This document shows, one piece after another, positions 50,839 to 59,618 of a stretch of DNA of 64,000 nt (its first letter is position 1; the number at the start of each line of letters is the position of its first letter). The stretch comes from Halobacillus naozhouensis (GTDB lineage: Bacteria; Bacillota; Bacilli; Bacillales; Halobacillaceae). A program made the translations under genes and the position numbers. The notes under the pieces are model-generated. The model was given only the letters and a program-made list of their open reading frames with translations. It searched no databases and was not told where the DNA came from. The stretch is taken from NCBI RefSeq assembly GCF_029714185.1, contig NZ_CP121671.1, positions 3,534,001 through 3,598,000 of the forward strand, written 5' to 3'.

Positions 50839-51138
50839 TTAATCAGGCCTCGCCCTAAATCTACTTGCTTCCTGCCCGAAATAATAAATATGAACCATCA
50901 TGCAAGCTAGCACAACACCTATGCAATTTTTTAGTAAATCAATAAGCGTAAAAGACCTCCCCACAACATATAACTGATGAACTTCATCCACTAACCCATA
51001 TAGCATTGCAACGGCCGCTACTGCATAACTGGTAGCCTTCGTAAACTTCTTGTTTACCCTTAGTGCTCCAACCAATAGTAAATACAAGAAGGCAAACTCG
51101 ATCACATGCAAGCTTTCAAACAAGATATTGATGGTCAT
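50839..51138 (-). CDS. VanZ-like family protein, C-terminal part of a split gene
   Basis: A 99-residue membrane protein fragment with three helices and GLVDEVHQLYVVGRSFTLID, the VanZ signature. A complete VanZ-like protein has one more helix at the N-terminus, and just that helix is encoded in the overlapping frame at 51135-51245. The two frames meet in an ATGA overlap. Either a single frameshift has split the gene, or the two peptides are made by coupled translation. Function of the family is unclear (teicoplanin resistance in VanZ itself). Confidence 0.7.
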   Translation of the reverse strand: MTINILFESLHVIEFAFLYLLLVGALRVNKKFTKATSYAVAAVAMLYGLVDEVHQLYVVGRSFTLIDLLKNCIGVVLACMMVHIYYFGQEASRFRARPD

Positions 51139-51245
51139 GGAAATATACCGATGAAGCTTTTAATTTCTGCGATCGTAGAGCTCGATTGCAACCAAATTAG
51201 AATCATATAAAGGACGGGTAGGATCGTAAATAAAATACGACGCAT
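51135..51245 (-). CDS. VanZ-like N-terminal fragment
   Basis: A 36-residue ORF (MRRILFTILPVLYMILIWLQ...) that encodes the expected first membrane helix of a VanZ-like protein, IWLQSS being typical. It ends in TGA overlapping the ATG of the next frame. Confidence 0.6.
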   Translation of the reverse strand: MRRILFTILPVLYMILIWLQSSSTIAEIKSFIGIFP

Positions 51246-51302
51246 GGAATATACACTTCTTTCTTATTATTTTGTGCTTATTCCTCAAGTATTGATCGTT
51301 CA

Positions 51303-51350
51303 TTTCGATAACATACATACAGTAAAAAAAGAGACCCCTTAAGGTCTCTC
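51303..51350. terminator. Terminator resembling the one after the second YwqE gene
   Basis: GAGACC/GGTCTC hairpin preceded by CATACATACAGTAAAAAAAG. The same run of bases occurs at 59563-59608 after the second YwqE-like gene. No gene precedes it here. Confidence 0.6.
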
Positions 51351-51496
51351 AGAATTACTTGCCCTGGCAGCAAAAATCTCTTTAAGTGAGAACCGAACAG
51401 TAAAGTTGTCTTTTCGATGGATCGTTTATTAGTCCCCGACATTTCTAACCCCTTCTTCTCTGAAACTGCACGAATGATCGAGGACCGTGCACACAG

Positions 51497-51536
51497 AAAA
51501 GCCTATGGAGAAATGTAAACTCTCCATGGGCTTTTT
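51497..51536 (-). terminator. Terminator of the GntR/LacI hybrid regulator
   Basis: AAAGCCCATGGAGA pairs with TCTCCATAGGCTTT directly after the regulator stop codon. Confidence 0.85.
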
Positions 51537-51540
51537 CCTG

Positions 51541-52659
51541 TTATGAACCAGGATAAATTACGTTCATTTGCTGAGTAGAACTTCCAGTAATTAATTTTGC
51601 CGAAATGCGGTCCTTTTTAATAGTAAATTCTCCGTTATGCATATCTAAGAGCCTTTTCACAGCAAGCTGTCCAAGTTCTTGTTCGTTTTGCTTTAAATGT
51701 GTGAAGTCCATTTGGAGATCATTCCATTCAGGGCTGTCAAAACATATTATCGAGATATCCTCTGGCACCCGAAATCCTAACTGTTGGATCGCAATTTTCG
51801 CCAAAACAGCAATATTATATTCTAACGCAAACAATGCCGTTATGTGCGGGTTGTTCTTAAGGTGTTGGGTAATAACTTTTATATCTTCCTCTTTTGTAGC
51901 TAGAGGAGTAGGTAAGGTGCTTTTTATGTCAGAACACCAAAGATCACGATTGACGATGCCTTTCTTTTCAGCAAATGCATTGACAATTCCATTGAGGCGA
52001 TCTTCAATGGTGGTGGTTTCAAAATTTTCAGGGATGAGGACTCCGATGTGTTCATGGCCTAAGTCAAGTAAATAATGAGCGCCTGTTTTTGCTGCCTCTT
52101 CATTCTCTGTTGATACGGACGTCGCCGCAACTCCTTTAAACGATCGGTCAATAAGGACAAGCGGAAATTTGTCCACGACCATCTTGAGGATCTCAGAGCT
52201 ATAATGTTCTGCCTGTGCTGGAAAGACAATTAAGCCGTCTACACCAAAATCAAGCAGTTCTTTCACTAGCTTCTCTTCTCGTTCGGCGTCTCCTAATGAG
52301 CATTTTAAAATGACCATGCACTGATCGGTTGATGCTTTCTCAATAGAAGTAATCAACTTGCTTCCATAGCTATCATTAAAATTTGTCACAATTAAACCAA
52401 ATAGAGGTTTATCTGTGTTTCTGTGAGGAGTTCCCTTATGACTGGTTTGGAAACTAGCTACAAATGTGCCCTTTCCGCGCTGCCGATACACATATCCTTC
52501 ATTCCTTAACTTCTCGAGAGCTTTTTTACTGGTAATTCTACTTACCTGGAACATCTCTGACAAGTTTGTTTCTGAAGGAACTCTGTCTCCTACTTTATAT
52601 TTAGACGAAATTATTTCATTTTTTAATGATTCGTAGACTTGTTCATATAACGATTTCAT
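51541..52659 (-). CDS. GntR-type DNA-binding / LacI-type effector hybrid regulator (AraR-like)
   Basis: A 372-residue regulator. Residues 1-70 form a GntR winged helix (LYEQVYESLKNEII, then SETNLSEMFQVSRITSKKALEKL). Residues about 80-370 form a LacI/sugar-binding-type effector domain (FGLIVTNFNDSYG onward). This combination is that of AraR of B. subtilis. It starts at ATG 52659 with AGAGGTGA upstream. It lies next to the mannosidase and sugar ABC genes; a sequence shared upstream of itself and of the binding-protein gene is its probable operator. Confidence 0.88.
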   Translation of the reverse strand: MKSLYEQVYESLKNEIISSKYKVGDRVPSETNLSEMFQVSRITSKKALEKLRNEGYVYRQRGKGTFVASFQTSHKGTPHRNTDKPLFGLIVTNFNDSYGSKLITSIEKASTDQCMVILKCSLGDAEREEKLVKELLDFGVDGLIVFPAQAEHYSSEILKMVVDKFPLVLIDRSFKGVAATSVSTENEEAAKTGAHYLLDLGHEHIGVLIPENFETTTIEDRLNGIVNAFAEKKGIVNRDLWCSDIKSTLPTPLATKEEDIKVITQHLKNNPHITALFALEYNIAVLAKIAIQQLGFRVPEDISIICFDSPEWNDLQMDFTHLKQNEQELGQLAVKRLLDMHNGEFTIKKDRISAKLITGSSTQQMNVIYPGS

Positions 52660-52692
52660 GCCGTCACCTCTAATTTTTAAAAGCACCTTTAG

Positions 52693-52711
52693 TATAACAA
52701 TATACCAACTT
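52693..52711. promoter_or_regulatory. Putative operator of the hybrid regulator, copy 1
   Basis: On the minus strand AAGTTGGTATATTGTTA, about 35 bases upstream of the regulator start. It matches AAGTTGGTATATAGTTA upstream of the sugar-binding-protein gene at 16 of 17 positions. Confidence 0.55.
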
Positions 52712-52738
52712 CAAGCAAAGAAAAGGGTAAGGTCCATA

Positions 52739-52775
52739 ACTTCTCCCCCGCTACATGAATGAGCGGGGGAGAAGC
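52739..52775 (-). terminator. Terminator of the mannosidase operon
   Basis: A 13-base stem, CTTCTCCCCCGCT with AGCGGGGGAGAAG, just after the mannosidase stop. Confidence 0.85.
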
Positions 52776-52786
52776 TGAACATCCAG

Positions 52787-55700
52787 TTAATTTGTTAAGC
52801 TGACACGGAAAGTTTTGATCTCATAAGGTTTGATCTCAAATTGGAATGGTCCCGTATTCTTGTCAGCGTCTAATTCGCGCTCCATTAAATCGCATTCCTG
52901 CCACGAAGATACGTTAAATTCACTGGATATTTCCACTCTTCCTCTTGCTCCAGTAAATTCATGTAAACGCACAATCATTTCATCAGCATCTTCAGCTTTC
53001 TTCACGGCATCTACCCATACATGTTCATTATTTACACTAAATAAGGAGGTTCTATTTGAATTCCCCTCGCCGTAGGTAAATGGATTATTTAAGGACCAAG
53101 CTTCTTGCACAGTCCCAGCTTCTCTCCAATCTCCTTTATGCGGTAATAGTGAATACGTAAACCAATGTTCACCTTGGTCCTGTTCAACATCCGGATCTGT
53201 AGAGCATTTCAGTAAAGTTAACCGAATGACATTGTCTTTCACATCATGGCCGTATTTACAGTCATTAAGCAGGCTGACTCCATAACCTGTTTCGGATAAA
53301 TCTACCCATTGATGGCCTACAGACTCAAACCTGGCGTGATCCCAACTCGTATTCCAATGAGTGGGCCTTTTTACATTTCCGTATTGAATATCGTAAGTAG
53401 CTTCCGTCGCCCTTACATCAACTGGAAAGGCAACCTTAAGCAGCTGTTCTCTCTCATGCCAATCTACATGTGTCTCAAAGTCGATCCGTGGGTTTTTGGC
53501 GTACACCATCATGTGTTGCTTAATCGTTGATTGGTGGTGCTCCCAAGTGAATTCAATCACGGTTCGAACTGGTCCCTCTTCTACTACCTTGGCGAATAGT
53601 AATGATTGGATTTCTTTTTGCTTTTCCTGATAATAGAGATCAATATCCCAGGCATCAAACCTCATCGGTTTATCTTCAAATAACTGAAATACATTCCCTT
53701 TTTGGTTTGCAGCTAGAACATTTCGGCCATTGGTAACATCTACAACTTTCTCTAGTTGTCCGAGATCATTCCATTCGATTTCGTAATAGGGTGTTAAAAT
53801 TCCATTGTCCTTTAGCGTAAAGGGTGACGACTTCGTTTCCGCGCCTGCAGAACTATGAATAGAAGCTTTCCCCAAAGAAGGAATCTCTTCAGCACGCACG
53901 ATCCAATCTCCTTCCGCCGTTCTCTGAGCGTCTAGGGTTTCTCCGTTTTCGTCTGTCCAAGTAACCTCTTCACCTTCCTGAGCTATCCGAACCATATCTG
54001 TTCGTTGATGAGAGCCAGAGTTAAAGATGGTATAGTTCCCTTGCGTATGATCTACAAGCTCATTCCTCGCATCGGACCATGCACTCTCTGCTAGTTCTCG
54101 AGCTTCTTCGTACTCTTCTTTGCTATCCTCATATACTTCTCGAATCGACGAGCCCGGGATAATATCATGAAATTGGTTGCGTAAGACTGTTTTCCAGCTC
54201 TCTGTAAGGTCCTCTACAGGGTAGGAGGACCAGGATTGTTTTTGGACACTTTTTAAAGAATTTAACCATTCCGTTTCCCTGAGTAGGAGCTCCATCTTCC
54301 GATTCATGCGCTTATTGTATGCCTGACTCGTATAAGTTCCGCGATGGTATTCTAAGTATAATTCGCCATCCCACGTATGGACGTATTGGTCCGTTCCATC
54401 AATGGTTTCGTGTAGACGCCTGAAATATTCATCTGCACGGCCGGTTTTAACTTTTGGAAGGCCTGGTATTTCATCGAACCGCCTTCTCTTTTCAAGCATT
54501 TCACGGTTCACCCCGCCTCCTCCATCTCCATAACCATAAGAAAGGAGCAGTTCCTGGTTTACCTCTTTATCTCGATAAGCATCCCATATTCCTTTTACAG
54601 TCCGTGCGTTGATTTTACCGTTATAGGTGTAGAACCAGCGATCATCCTCAGGTGTCGTAATAAAATGGGTAAGGATTTCAGTCCCATCGATCCCCCGCCA
54701 CTTAAAAGTATCATGGGGCATCTTATTGTATTGACTCCAGCTTATTTTTGTAGTCATGAATGTCTTTATTCCTGATTTTACAAGGATTTGCGGCAACGCC
54801 CAGCTATAACCAAACACATCTGGCAGCCACAAATATTCACATTCCTTCCCAAAGTGCTCCTTAAAGAATCTAGTACCAAGCAACAGCTGACGTACAAGTG
54901 ACTCTCCTGAAGTTAAATTACAATCGGCTTCCAGCCACATTCCCCCTTCAGGCTCCCAGCGCCCTTCTTCAATTCTCTTTTCCATTTGCTCGTAAATCTC
55001 AGGATAATCTTGACTAATATAGTCATACAACTGTGGCTGGGTCTGAAGAAATACATAATCAGGATATTGTTCCATAAGACGCAATACGGTAGAAAACGAT
55101 CTGGCCGCTTTTTCTCGTGTATGCTTCAGCCTCCACAACCAAGCTACATCAATATGGGTGTGACCTATGGCATTAATGGTGATCATGGATTGGTTAGGAA
55201 TTTGCTGAATCTCTTCTCTTAATCTTTCCTGCGCTTGGTGCACAGTTGAATAAAATAAGTCGCTTCCTGGTTGAGACCAATCTATTAAATGAAAGGCTCT
55301 GTCCAGCGCTTTTAGAAGGGCTATGCCTTCAGATTGGTTTTCGTCAAGGTATTTCACGGTATCCAAAGCGGCCTCAGCTGTAAAAAATAAATCATCCGTC
55401 TTTTCATCAAGCCAGGAAACAAACGCCTTCGTCAGCTGATGTTCCTGAATGGTTGGCGTTCCTCCTCCCTCCAATCCAGACCATAAACGAAAGCAAAGCT
55501 CCACATCACTCCCCGCTAATCCGCCGTTCATAAAAACTTCCTGATGGTTCATATCGACCCCTTGAAAAGGACGATTGTTCAAATAAAGCAGTGACTCGAA
55601 CCCGGAATTATGACCACCGCCCGTTTTTCCGAAATCAAAAACGCCTACTATTTTTTTATCTTCCCAATGTTGTGGAAGGGAAACCGTAGTCTTCAACCAA

Positions 55701-55894
55701 AGGTATTTATCCCGTCCTTCCCAACGGTCCCCGGTACTCATTGTTCCCCATTCTCCTTGTTGAGGGGGGCGCTCACCAATTTCTCCTTCTTCATCGAGCA
55801 TATACGAAAACGCCTGAATGGGATATAAATCTCTATATCTATAAGAAGCTAATTCTTGAATTCGATCTTCTAGTTTTTCGATAGTCCAAAACAT
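52787..55894 (-). CDS. Alpha-mannosidase, glycoside hydrolase family 38
   Basis: A 1035-residue cytoplasmic enzyme without signal peptide. The catalytic domain holds AIGHTHIDVAWLWR near residue 247 (zinc His and Asp), GGMWLEADCN near residue 320 with the nucleophile Asp, and LWLPDVFGYSWALPQI near residue 356. Mannosidase middle helices and the C-terminal beta domains follow. It cleaves alpha-mannose from oligosaccharides that the adjacent ABC importer brings in. Last gene of the four-gene operon, 24 bases after the permease. Its size is usual for bacterial GH38. Confidence 0.92.
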   Translation of the reverse strand: MFWTIEKLEDRIQELASYRYRDLYPIQAFSYMLDEEGEIGERPPQQGEWGTMSTGDRWEGRDKYLWLKTTVSLPQHWEDKKIVGVFDFGKTGGGHNSGFESLLYLNNRPFQGVDMNHQEVFMNGGLAGSDVELCFRLWSGLEGGGTPTIQEHQLTKAFVSWLDEKTDDLFFTAEAALDTVKYLDENQSEGIALLKALDRAFHLIDWSQPGSDLFYSTVHQAQERLREEIQQIPNQSMITINAIGHTHIDVAWLWRLKHTREKAARSFSTVLRLMEQYPDYVFLQTQPQLYDYISQDYPEIYEQMEKRIEEGRWEPEGGMWLEADCNLTSGESLVRQLLLGTRFFKEHFGKECEYLWLPDVFGYSWALPQILVKSGIKTFMTTKISWSQYNKMPHDTFKWRGIDGTEILTHFITTPEDDRWFYTYNGKINARTVKGIWDAYRDKEVNQELLLSYGYGDGGGGVNREMLEKRRRFDEIPGLPKVKTGRADEYFRRLHETIDGTDQYVHTWDGELYLEYHRGTYTSQAYNKRMNRKMELLLRETEWLNSLKSVQKQSWSSYPVEDLTESWKTVLRNQFHDIIPGSSIREVYEDSKEEYEEARELAESAWSDARNELVDHTQGNYTIFNSGSHQRTDMVRIAQEGEEVTWTDENGETLDAQRTAEGDWIVRAEEIPSLGKASIHSSAGAETKSSPFTLKDNGILTPYYEIEWNDLGQLEKVVDVTNGRNVLAANQKGNVFQLFEDKPMRFDAWDIDLYYQEKQKEIQSLLFAKVVEEGPVRTVIEFTWEHHQSTIKQHMMVYAKNPRIDFETHVDWHEREQLLKVAFPVDVRATEATYDIQYGNVKRPTHWNTSWDHARFESVGHQWVDLSETGYGVSLLNDCKYGHDVKDNVIRLTLLKCSTDPDVEQDQGEHWFTYSLLPHKGDWREAGTVQEAWSLNNPFTYGEGNSNRTSLFSVNNEHVWVDAVKKAEDADEMIVRLHEFTGARGRVEISSEFNVSSWQECDLMERELDADKNTGPFQFEIKPYEIKTFRVSLTN

Positions 55895-55918
55895 AGCAAA
55901 ACTCCTTCCTATGATTTT

Positions 55919-56752
55919 CTAACCTTTTGTCGCTCCACCTAAGCTAAACCCTTGAGACATAAAGCGTTGGGCAAAGATGTAAAGAATAACAGCAGGCATT
56001 GTGTAAATAATTGAGAAAGCTGCTAGTTTCCCATATTCAACCATTCCGTACGACCCGAAAAATTGATAGATTGTCACAGAAGCCGGGAATTTATCTGGTG
56101 ATTGAATTAAAATATACGGAACAAAGAAATTTCCCCAGCTCATCGTAAAGGTGAAAATTCCTACTGTACATATCCCCGGTATCATTAGCGGGGCGACAAC
56201 CCTTCTAACACCGCGCCAAATGGAAGCCCCATCCACCCATGCCGATTCTTCTAATTCTAGAGGGACAGCATCCATAAAGTTTTTTAACATCCATATGCCA
56301 TAAGGGAGCCCCGAAGCCGTAAGAAAAAGCATGGTCCCAACTAAAGAATCCTGGAGATTCAAATAGATAAACAACTGATAAACAGGAACCATAACAGCTG
56401 TAATCGGCAAGGATGTCATAAACAAAATCGTAAACATAAATGGCTTCTTATACTTTTGTGAATACCGGGATAACGGGTAAGCCGCTAACACCCCGACAAT
56501 CACGACAAGTACAGCTTGACCACCTGATAAAAATAGTCCAATGATAAAGGAACGGATGGTGGCCGGATCAGACAAAATGGAAGTAAAGTTACTAAAGGTT
56601 AACTTGTCAGGAATAGTCAAGGCTTGCTTCGCATTCATATCAACTGAAGCAAACAACACCCACAAGAGAGGCAGAATAAAACAAAGTGCGATAATCGACA
56701 AAATTACATAGGGTAATACCTTTTCCATCTTAAAGCGATTCATTCTTTCCAC
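55919..56752 (-). CDS. Carbohydrate ABC transporter permease (MalG/LacG type)
   Basis: A 277-residue permease with six helices. The EAA loop ELEESAWVDGASIWRGVRRVVAPLMIPG near residue 177 is canonical for the ATPase contact. It pairs with the other permease five bases upstream. No ATPase gene is present, as is common where a shared MsmX-type ATPase serves several sugar importers. Confidence 0.9.
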   Translation of the reverse strand: MERMNRFKMEKVLPYVILSIIALCFILPLLWVLFASVDMNAKQALTIPDKLTFSNFTSILSDPATIRSFIIGLFLSGGQAVLVVIVGVLAAYPLSRYSQKYKKPFMFTILFMTSLPITAVMVPVYQLFIYLNLQDSLVGTMLFLTASGLPYGIWMLKNFMDAVPLELEESAWVDGASIWRGVRRVVAPLMIPGICTVGIFTFTMSWGNFFVPYILIQSPDKFPASVTIYQFFGSYGMVEYGKLAAFSIIYTMPAVILYIFAQRFMSQGFSLGGATKG

Positions 56753-56757
56753 TCCTT

Positions 56758-57675
56758 CTAAATCTGTACTTTCATGGAACGAATGTAGAATAAACTTGCA
56801 ATGATCCCAATGACCAGAAGAACTAACGAAATAGCTGTGCCATAACCTAGTTGATAATTTACAAACGCCTGATTATACATAAAAATTGGGAGCGTTTGAG
56901 TTGAATTGCCAGGCCCGCCACCTGTCATGGTATAGATAAGAGTGAATACTCCCAGGGTTTGCAGTGTAACGAGAATCATATTGGTCACAATTGACCCTTT
57001 CACCATTGGTAGAATTATGCGGAAAAGCAACTGAAATTTAGATGCCCCATCGATGATGGCTGCCTCTTCCACCGTTTTAGGGACGTCATCCAAGGAGGCT
57101 TGAAAGATCATCATAGAAAATGCTGTCCCGTGCCATATATTCGCTATACACACGCTGATCATAGGAAAGGTGAACAACCATGCGACCGACTCTAATCCAA
57201 TGGAGTTTAATAACATATTCAGTGTTCCATTATCACTGAGAAAAGCCACCCAGCAGAAGGCAACGACAATTTCGGGAGTTACCCACCCGGCAATTATGAT
57301 GATCCCGATAGTCCTTCGAAACGTTGTGTTTTTTCCTTTCATTAATATTGCTAAGAGAAACCCCAGGACTTGCTGCCCGATAATGGCGGACAAAAATAAA
57401 AACACAATTGTTCTCAAGACACTTATTCTGAAGCCAGGATCTTGAAACATGGTCACAAAGTTTTGAAAACCGATGAATTCCGTACTTTGCGCTTGCGCTC
57501 CCGTTAAAGCTAGATTTGTAAAGGAAAAATAAAAGGTTAATAGGATAGGACCCACGAAGAAGATCAGTAATAAAATCCAAGAGGGCAGCAAGAAAAATAT
57601 GGATCGATACATGACTGCCTTCTTTTTTCTCTTCCTTTTATTGACTTTTGCAGCTATCGCTTGACTTGCATTCAC
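56758..57675 (-). CDS. Carbohydrate ABC transporter permease (MalF/LacF type)
   Basis: A 305-residue permease with a basic N-terminus (KVNKRKRKKK) and six helices. EEAAIIDGASKFQLLFRIILPMVKG near residue 205 is the EAA loop. TMTGGGPGNSTQTLP near the end is the family signature. It forms the channel together with the MalG-type subunit. Confidence 0.9.
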   Translation of the reverse strand: MNASQAIAAKVNKRKRKKKAVMYRSIFFLLPSWILLLIFFVGPILLTFYFSFTNLALTGAQAQSTEFIGFQNFVTMFQDPGFRISVLRTIVFLFLSAIIGQQVLGFLLAILMKGKNTTFRRTIGIIIIAGWVTPEIVVAFCWVAFLSDNGTLNMLLNSIGLESVAWLFTFPMISVCIANIWHGTAFSMMIFQASLDDVPKTVEEAAIIDGASKFQLLFRIILPMVKGSIVTNMILVTLQTLGVFTLIYTMTGGGPGNSTQTLPIFMYNQAFVNYQLGYGTAISLVLLVIGIIASLFYIRSMKVQI

Positions 57676-57708
57676 ACAACCACCTTCTCCCTCACCATAT
57701 TTGAAGGG

Positions 57709-57731
57709 CAGCTCCCTCCGGAAGGGAGCTG
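57709..57731 (-). terminator. Hairpin between binding-protein and permease genes
   Basis: CAGCTCCCT pairs with AGGGAGCTG directly after the binding-protein stop; no T-tract on the leftward strand. Probably an mRNA-stabilising or attenuating element. Confidence 0.55.
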
Positions 57732-57737
57732 TCTATT

Positions 57738-59120
57738 TTATCTTTCTGTGACCTTATCTTTTCCAACAATGCTAGTCACTTCTTTTTTATACTGCTCAAC
57801 GGCCTGTTCCGGCGTGATGGTATCGGTCACGACTCTTTCGACGAGCGTTTGGATCACTGTTGAAACATTAGGGTATTTATCTACTGCTGGTCTGAAATGG
57901 GTATTTTCCAGGAATGAAGAGGCTTGCTCAAAAAAGTCCATTTCCTGATACTTTTCTTCCTTAGCAACATCTTCACGAGGAGTTAAGTTTCTATCTTTCA
58001 ACTGTAACTTAAGGTTATTTTCTTTCGTTGATGCCATCTTTATGAATTCCCATGCCAAATCCTTGTTATTAGATTTAGAAGGAATTGAAAAAGCCCATCC
58101 ACCTGACATGGAAGTTGTCCCTGGTTCCTGACCATTTTGGGTAGGCATCGGAGCAAAACCTAGGACTTCGCTAGATTCTGGCCATGGAGTGGGACCACCT
58201 TCTCGCCAAGTGCCAGTTTGCCAAATTCCATCAAGCCCAATAGCAAGCTTTCCTTTTGGCATTAATTGTTGGTACGCAATTGTGCTGGCCTGGCCATTAA
58301 GTACTTTGGAGAGTTCAGGACCTAGATCCTTTTCGTAAATCGTATCGATAAATTTGAAAGAGCTTAGTAATCCATCACTTTCTACAATCCATTTTTTCGT
58401 ATCCTTATTATATAAGGGATCACCTGTCCCATAGAGGAGCATTTCAAAGGTTTGCATAGAGGTCGCTTCACCTGTTGCTTTACCTGAATTCATCCAAAGA
58501 GGAACGACATCTTTTGGAAGGTTTTCTTTCACAGCTGTTGCGGCTGATATGATATCTTCCCAATTCTTAGGCTTCCAAGGAACGGAAACTCCAGCTTCTT
58601 TTAACAACTCTTTGTTGTACCATAGCCCTCTTGAATCTGTGTTATAGGGAACGCCGTAAATTTCCCCATCCTCAGCTATAACACCAGCCTTTACATTTTC
58701 GGTAAATGAACCCCATTCATCCCACTCTTTTACACGATCGGTAATCGGCTCTAGATAGCCAGCATTTGCATCAGAGTTCAAGATAAAGGTGTCTTCGGTG
58801 ACTATATCCGGCGCGGTATTTTCTGATTGTAATAATAGGGAGACTTTTGCAAAGTAATCTCCTTCACTTACCTCCAGAGGTGATAAGTTCACGTTTACAT
58901 CAGGATACTTTTCATTAAATTGCGGGATGATATTTTTGTTCAGCCAATCGACTAATCCTTCATTTGTTCCCCCACCCGAACGGAAGGTGATGGTTAAATC
59001 GTCTTTAGAGTTTCCTTCGCTTGTGCCACTGGCTCCTTCATCAGAACAAGCAGTCATGAGCAAGAAACAGATAAGTATAATGGATAACCCGGTAAGCTTT
59101 TTAGCATACTTTAACCTCAT
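57738..59120 (-). CDS. Extracellular sugar-binding lipoprotein of the ABC transporter
   Basis: A 460-residue family-1 binding protein. The signal ends in the lipobox LLMTAC (Cys about residue 25), followed by an acidic, Ser/Gly-rich linker and LTITFRSGGG. Internal VPYNTDSRGLWYNKELLKEAG is the typical sugar-binder segment, and SGGWAFSIPSKSN near residue 340 the hinge. Start ATG 59120 (MRLKYAKKL) has AAGGAG upstream; the longer frame would add an unlikely polar leader. First gene of the mannosidase operon, behind a cre-like site and an operator. Confidence 0.88.
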   Translation of the reverse strand: MRLKYAKKLTGLSIILICFLLMTACSDEGASGTSEGNSKDDLTITFRSGGGTNEGLVDWLNKNIIPQFNEKYPDVNVNLSPLEVSEGDYFAKVSLLLQSENTAPDIVTEDTFILNSDANAGYLEPITDRVKEWDEWGSFTENVKAGVIAEDGEIYGVPYNTDSRGLWYNKELLKEAGVSVPWKPKNWEDIISAATAVKENLPKDVVPLWMNSGKATGEATSMQTFEMLLYGTGDPLYNKDTKKWIVESDGLLSSFKFIDTIYEKDLGPELSKVLNGQASTIAYQQLMPKGKLAIGLDGIWQTGTWREGGPTPWPESSEVLGFAPMPTQNGQEPGTTSMSGGWAFSIPSKSNNKDLAWEFIKMASTKENNLKLQLKDRNLTPREDVAKEEKYQEMDFFEQASSFLENTHFRPAVDKYPNVSTVIQTLVERVVTDTITPEQAVEQYKKEVTSIVGKDKVTER

Positions 59121-59147
59121 AACATCGCTCCTTGTATTAAGAGTTTT

Positions 59148-59161
59148 GGTAAGCGCTTTCA
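59148..59161. promoter_or_regulatory. CcpA cre-like site
   Basis: On the minus strand TGAAAGCGCTTACC fits the cre consensus TGWAANCGNTNWCA except for the last base. Its place 30-40 bases before the binding-protein start suggests glucose repression of the operon. Confidence 0.6.
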
Positions 59162-59245
59162 AACATACACAAAAAATAAAAGCAGCTGCTTAACGACAGT
59201 TAAAGACCCAACACTCACTTGTTATACTCCATCACCTCTTTTACA

Positions 59246-59264
59246 AAGTTGGTATATAGTTAAC
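59246..59264. promoter_or_regulatory. Putative operator of the hybrid regulator, copy 2
   Basis: AAGTTGGTATATAGTTAAC, upstream of the binding-protein gene, nearly identical to the reverse complement of the site at 52693-52711. Confidence 0.55.
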
Positions 59265-59337
59265 TTACCTGATATATATGTATAGGTCAATATAATATTA
59301 GAATTTTCTCACTATTTGTTTTGATTATTTTCTAGTC

Positions 59338-59380
59338 TAAAAAACCTGAAGCTGCGAATCTATCAGCTTCAGGTTTTTTC
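59338..59380. terminator. Orphan bidirectional terminator 1
   Basis: AAAAAACCTGAAGCTG pairs with CAGCTTCAGGTTTTTT. A strong hairpin with A and T tails on both sides but no adjoining gene. Confidence 0.75.
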
Positions 59381-59431
59381 AACATTCCTCATTATGCGAT
59401 TGAAGGGGAGAAGCTAGAGTATCCTAATCCG

Positions 59432-59470
59432 TGAAAACCCGGTTTCTCATTTTAGGAAACCGGGTTTTCA
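59432..59470. terminator. Orphan bidirectional terminator 2
   Basis: TGAAAACCCGGTTTC pairs with GAAACCGGGTTTTCA, also without an adjoining gene. Confidence 0.7.
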
Positions 59471-59576
59471 GCCTGGCTATCATCGCTACTCTCCTATTAA
59501 TTTCACCTATACAAAAGAAAAAGCGTCTTACACACTAAACAAAATTATTAATGTACCGATACCATACATACACAGT

Positions 59577-59608
59577 AAAAAAGAGACCCCTAAAGCGGGT
59601 CTCTTTCC
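59577..59608 (-). terminator. Terminator of the second YwqE-like gene
   Basis: AAAGAGACCC pairs with GGGTCTCTTT just after the stop region and is followed by TTTACTG on the leftward strand. Confidence 0.8.
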
Positions 59609-59618
59609 TAAGCGTGAA

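Larger units (their letters stand above)
59121..59576. other. Promoter region of the mannosidase operon and two orphan terminators
   Basis: Next to the operon lie a cre-like box and the regulator site (59148-59264). Further right are two strong hairpins (59338-59380 and 59432-59470) with no gene between them or just upstream, followed by about 100 bases without features. Confidence 0.5.
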
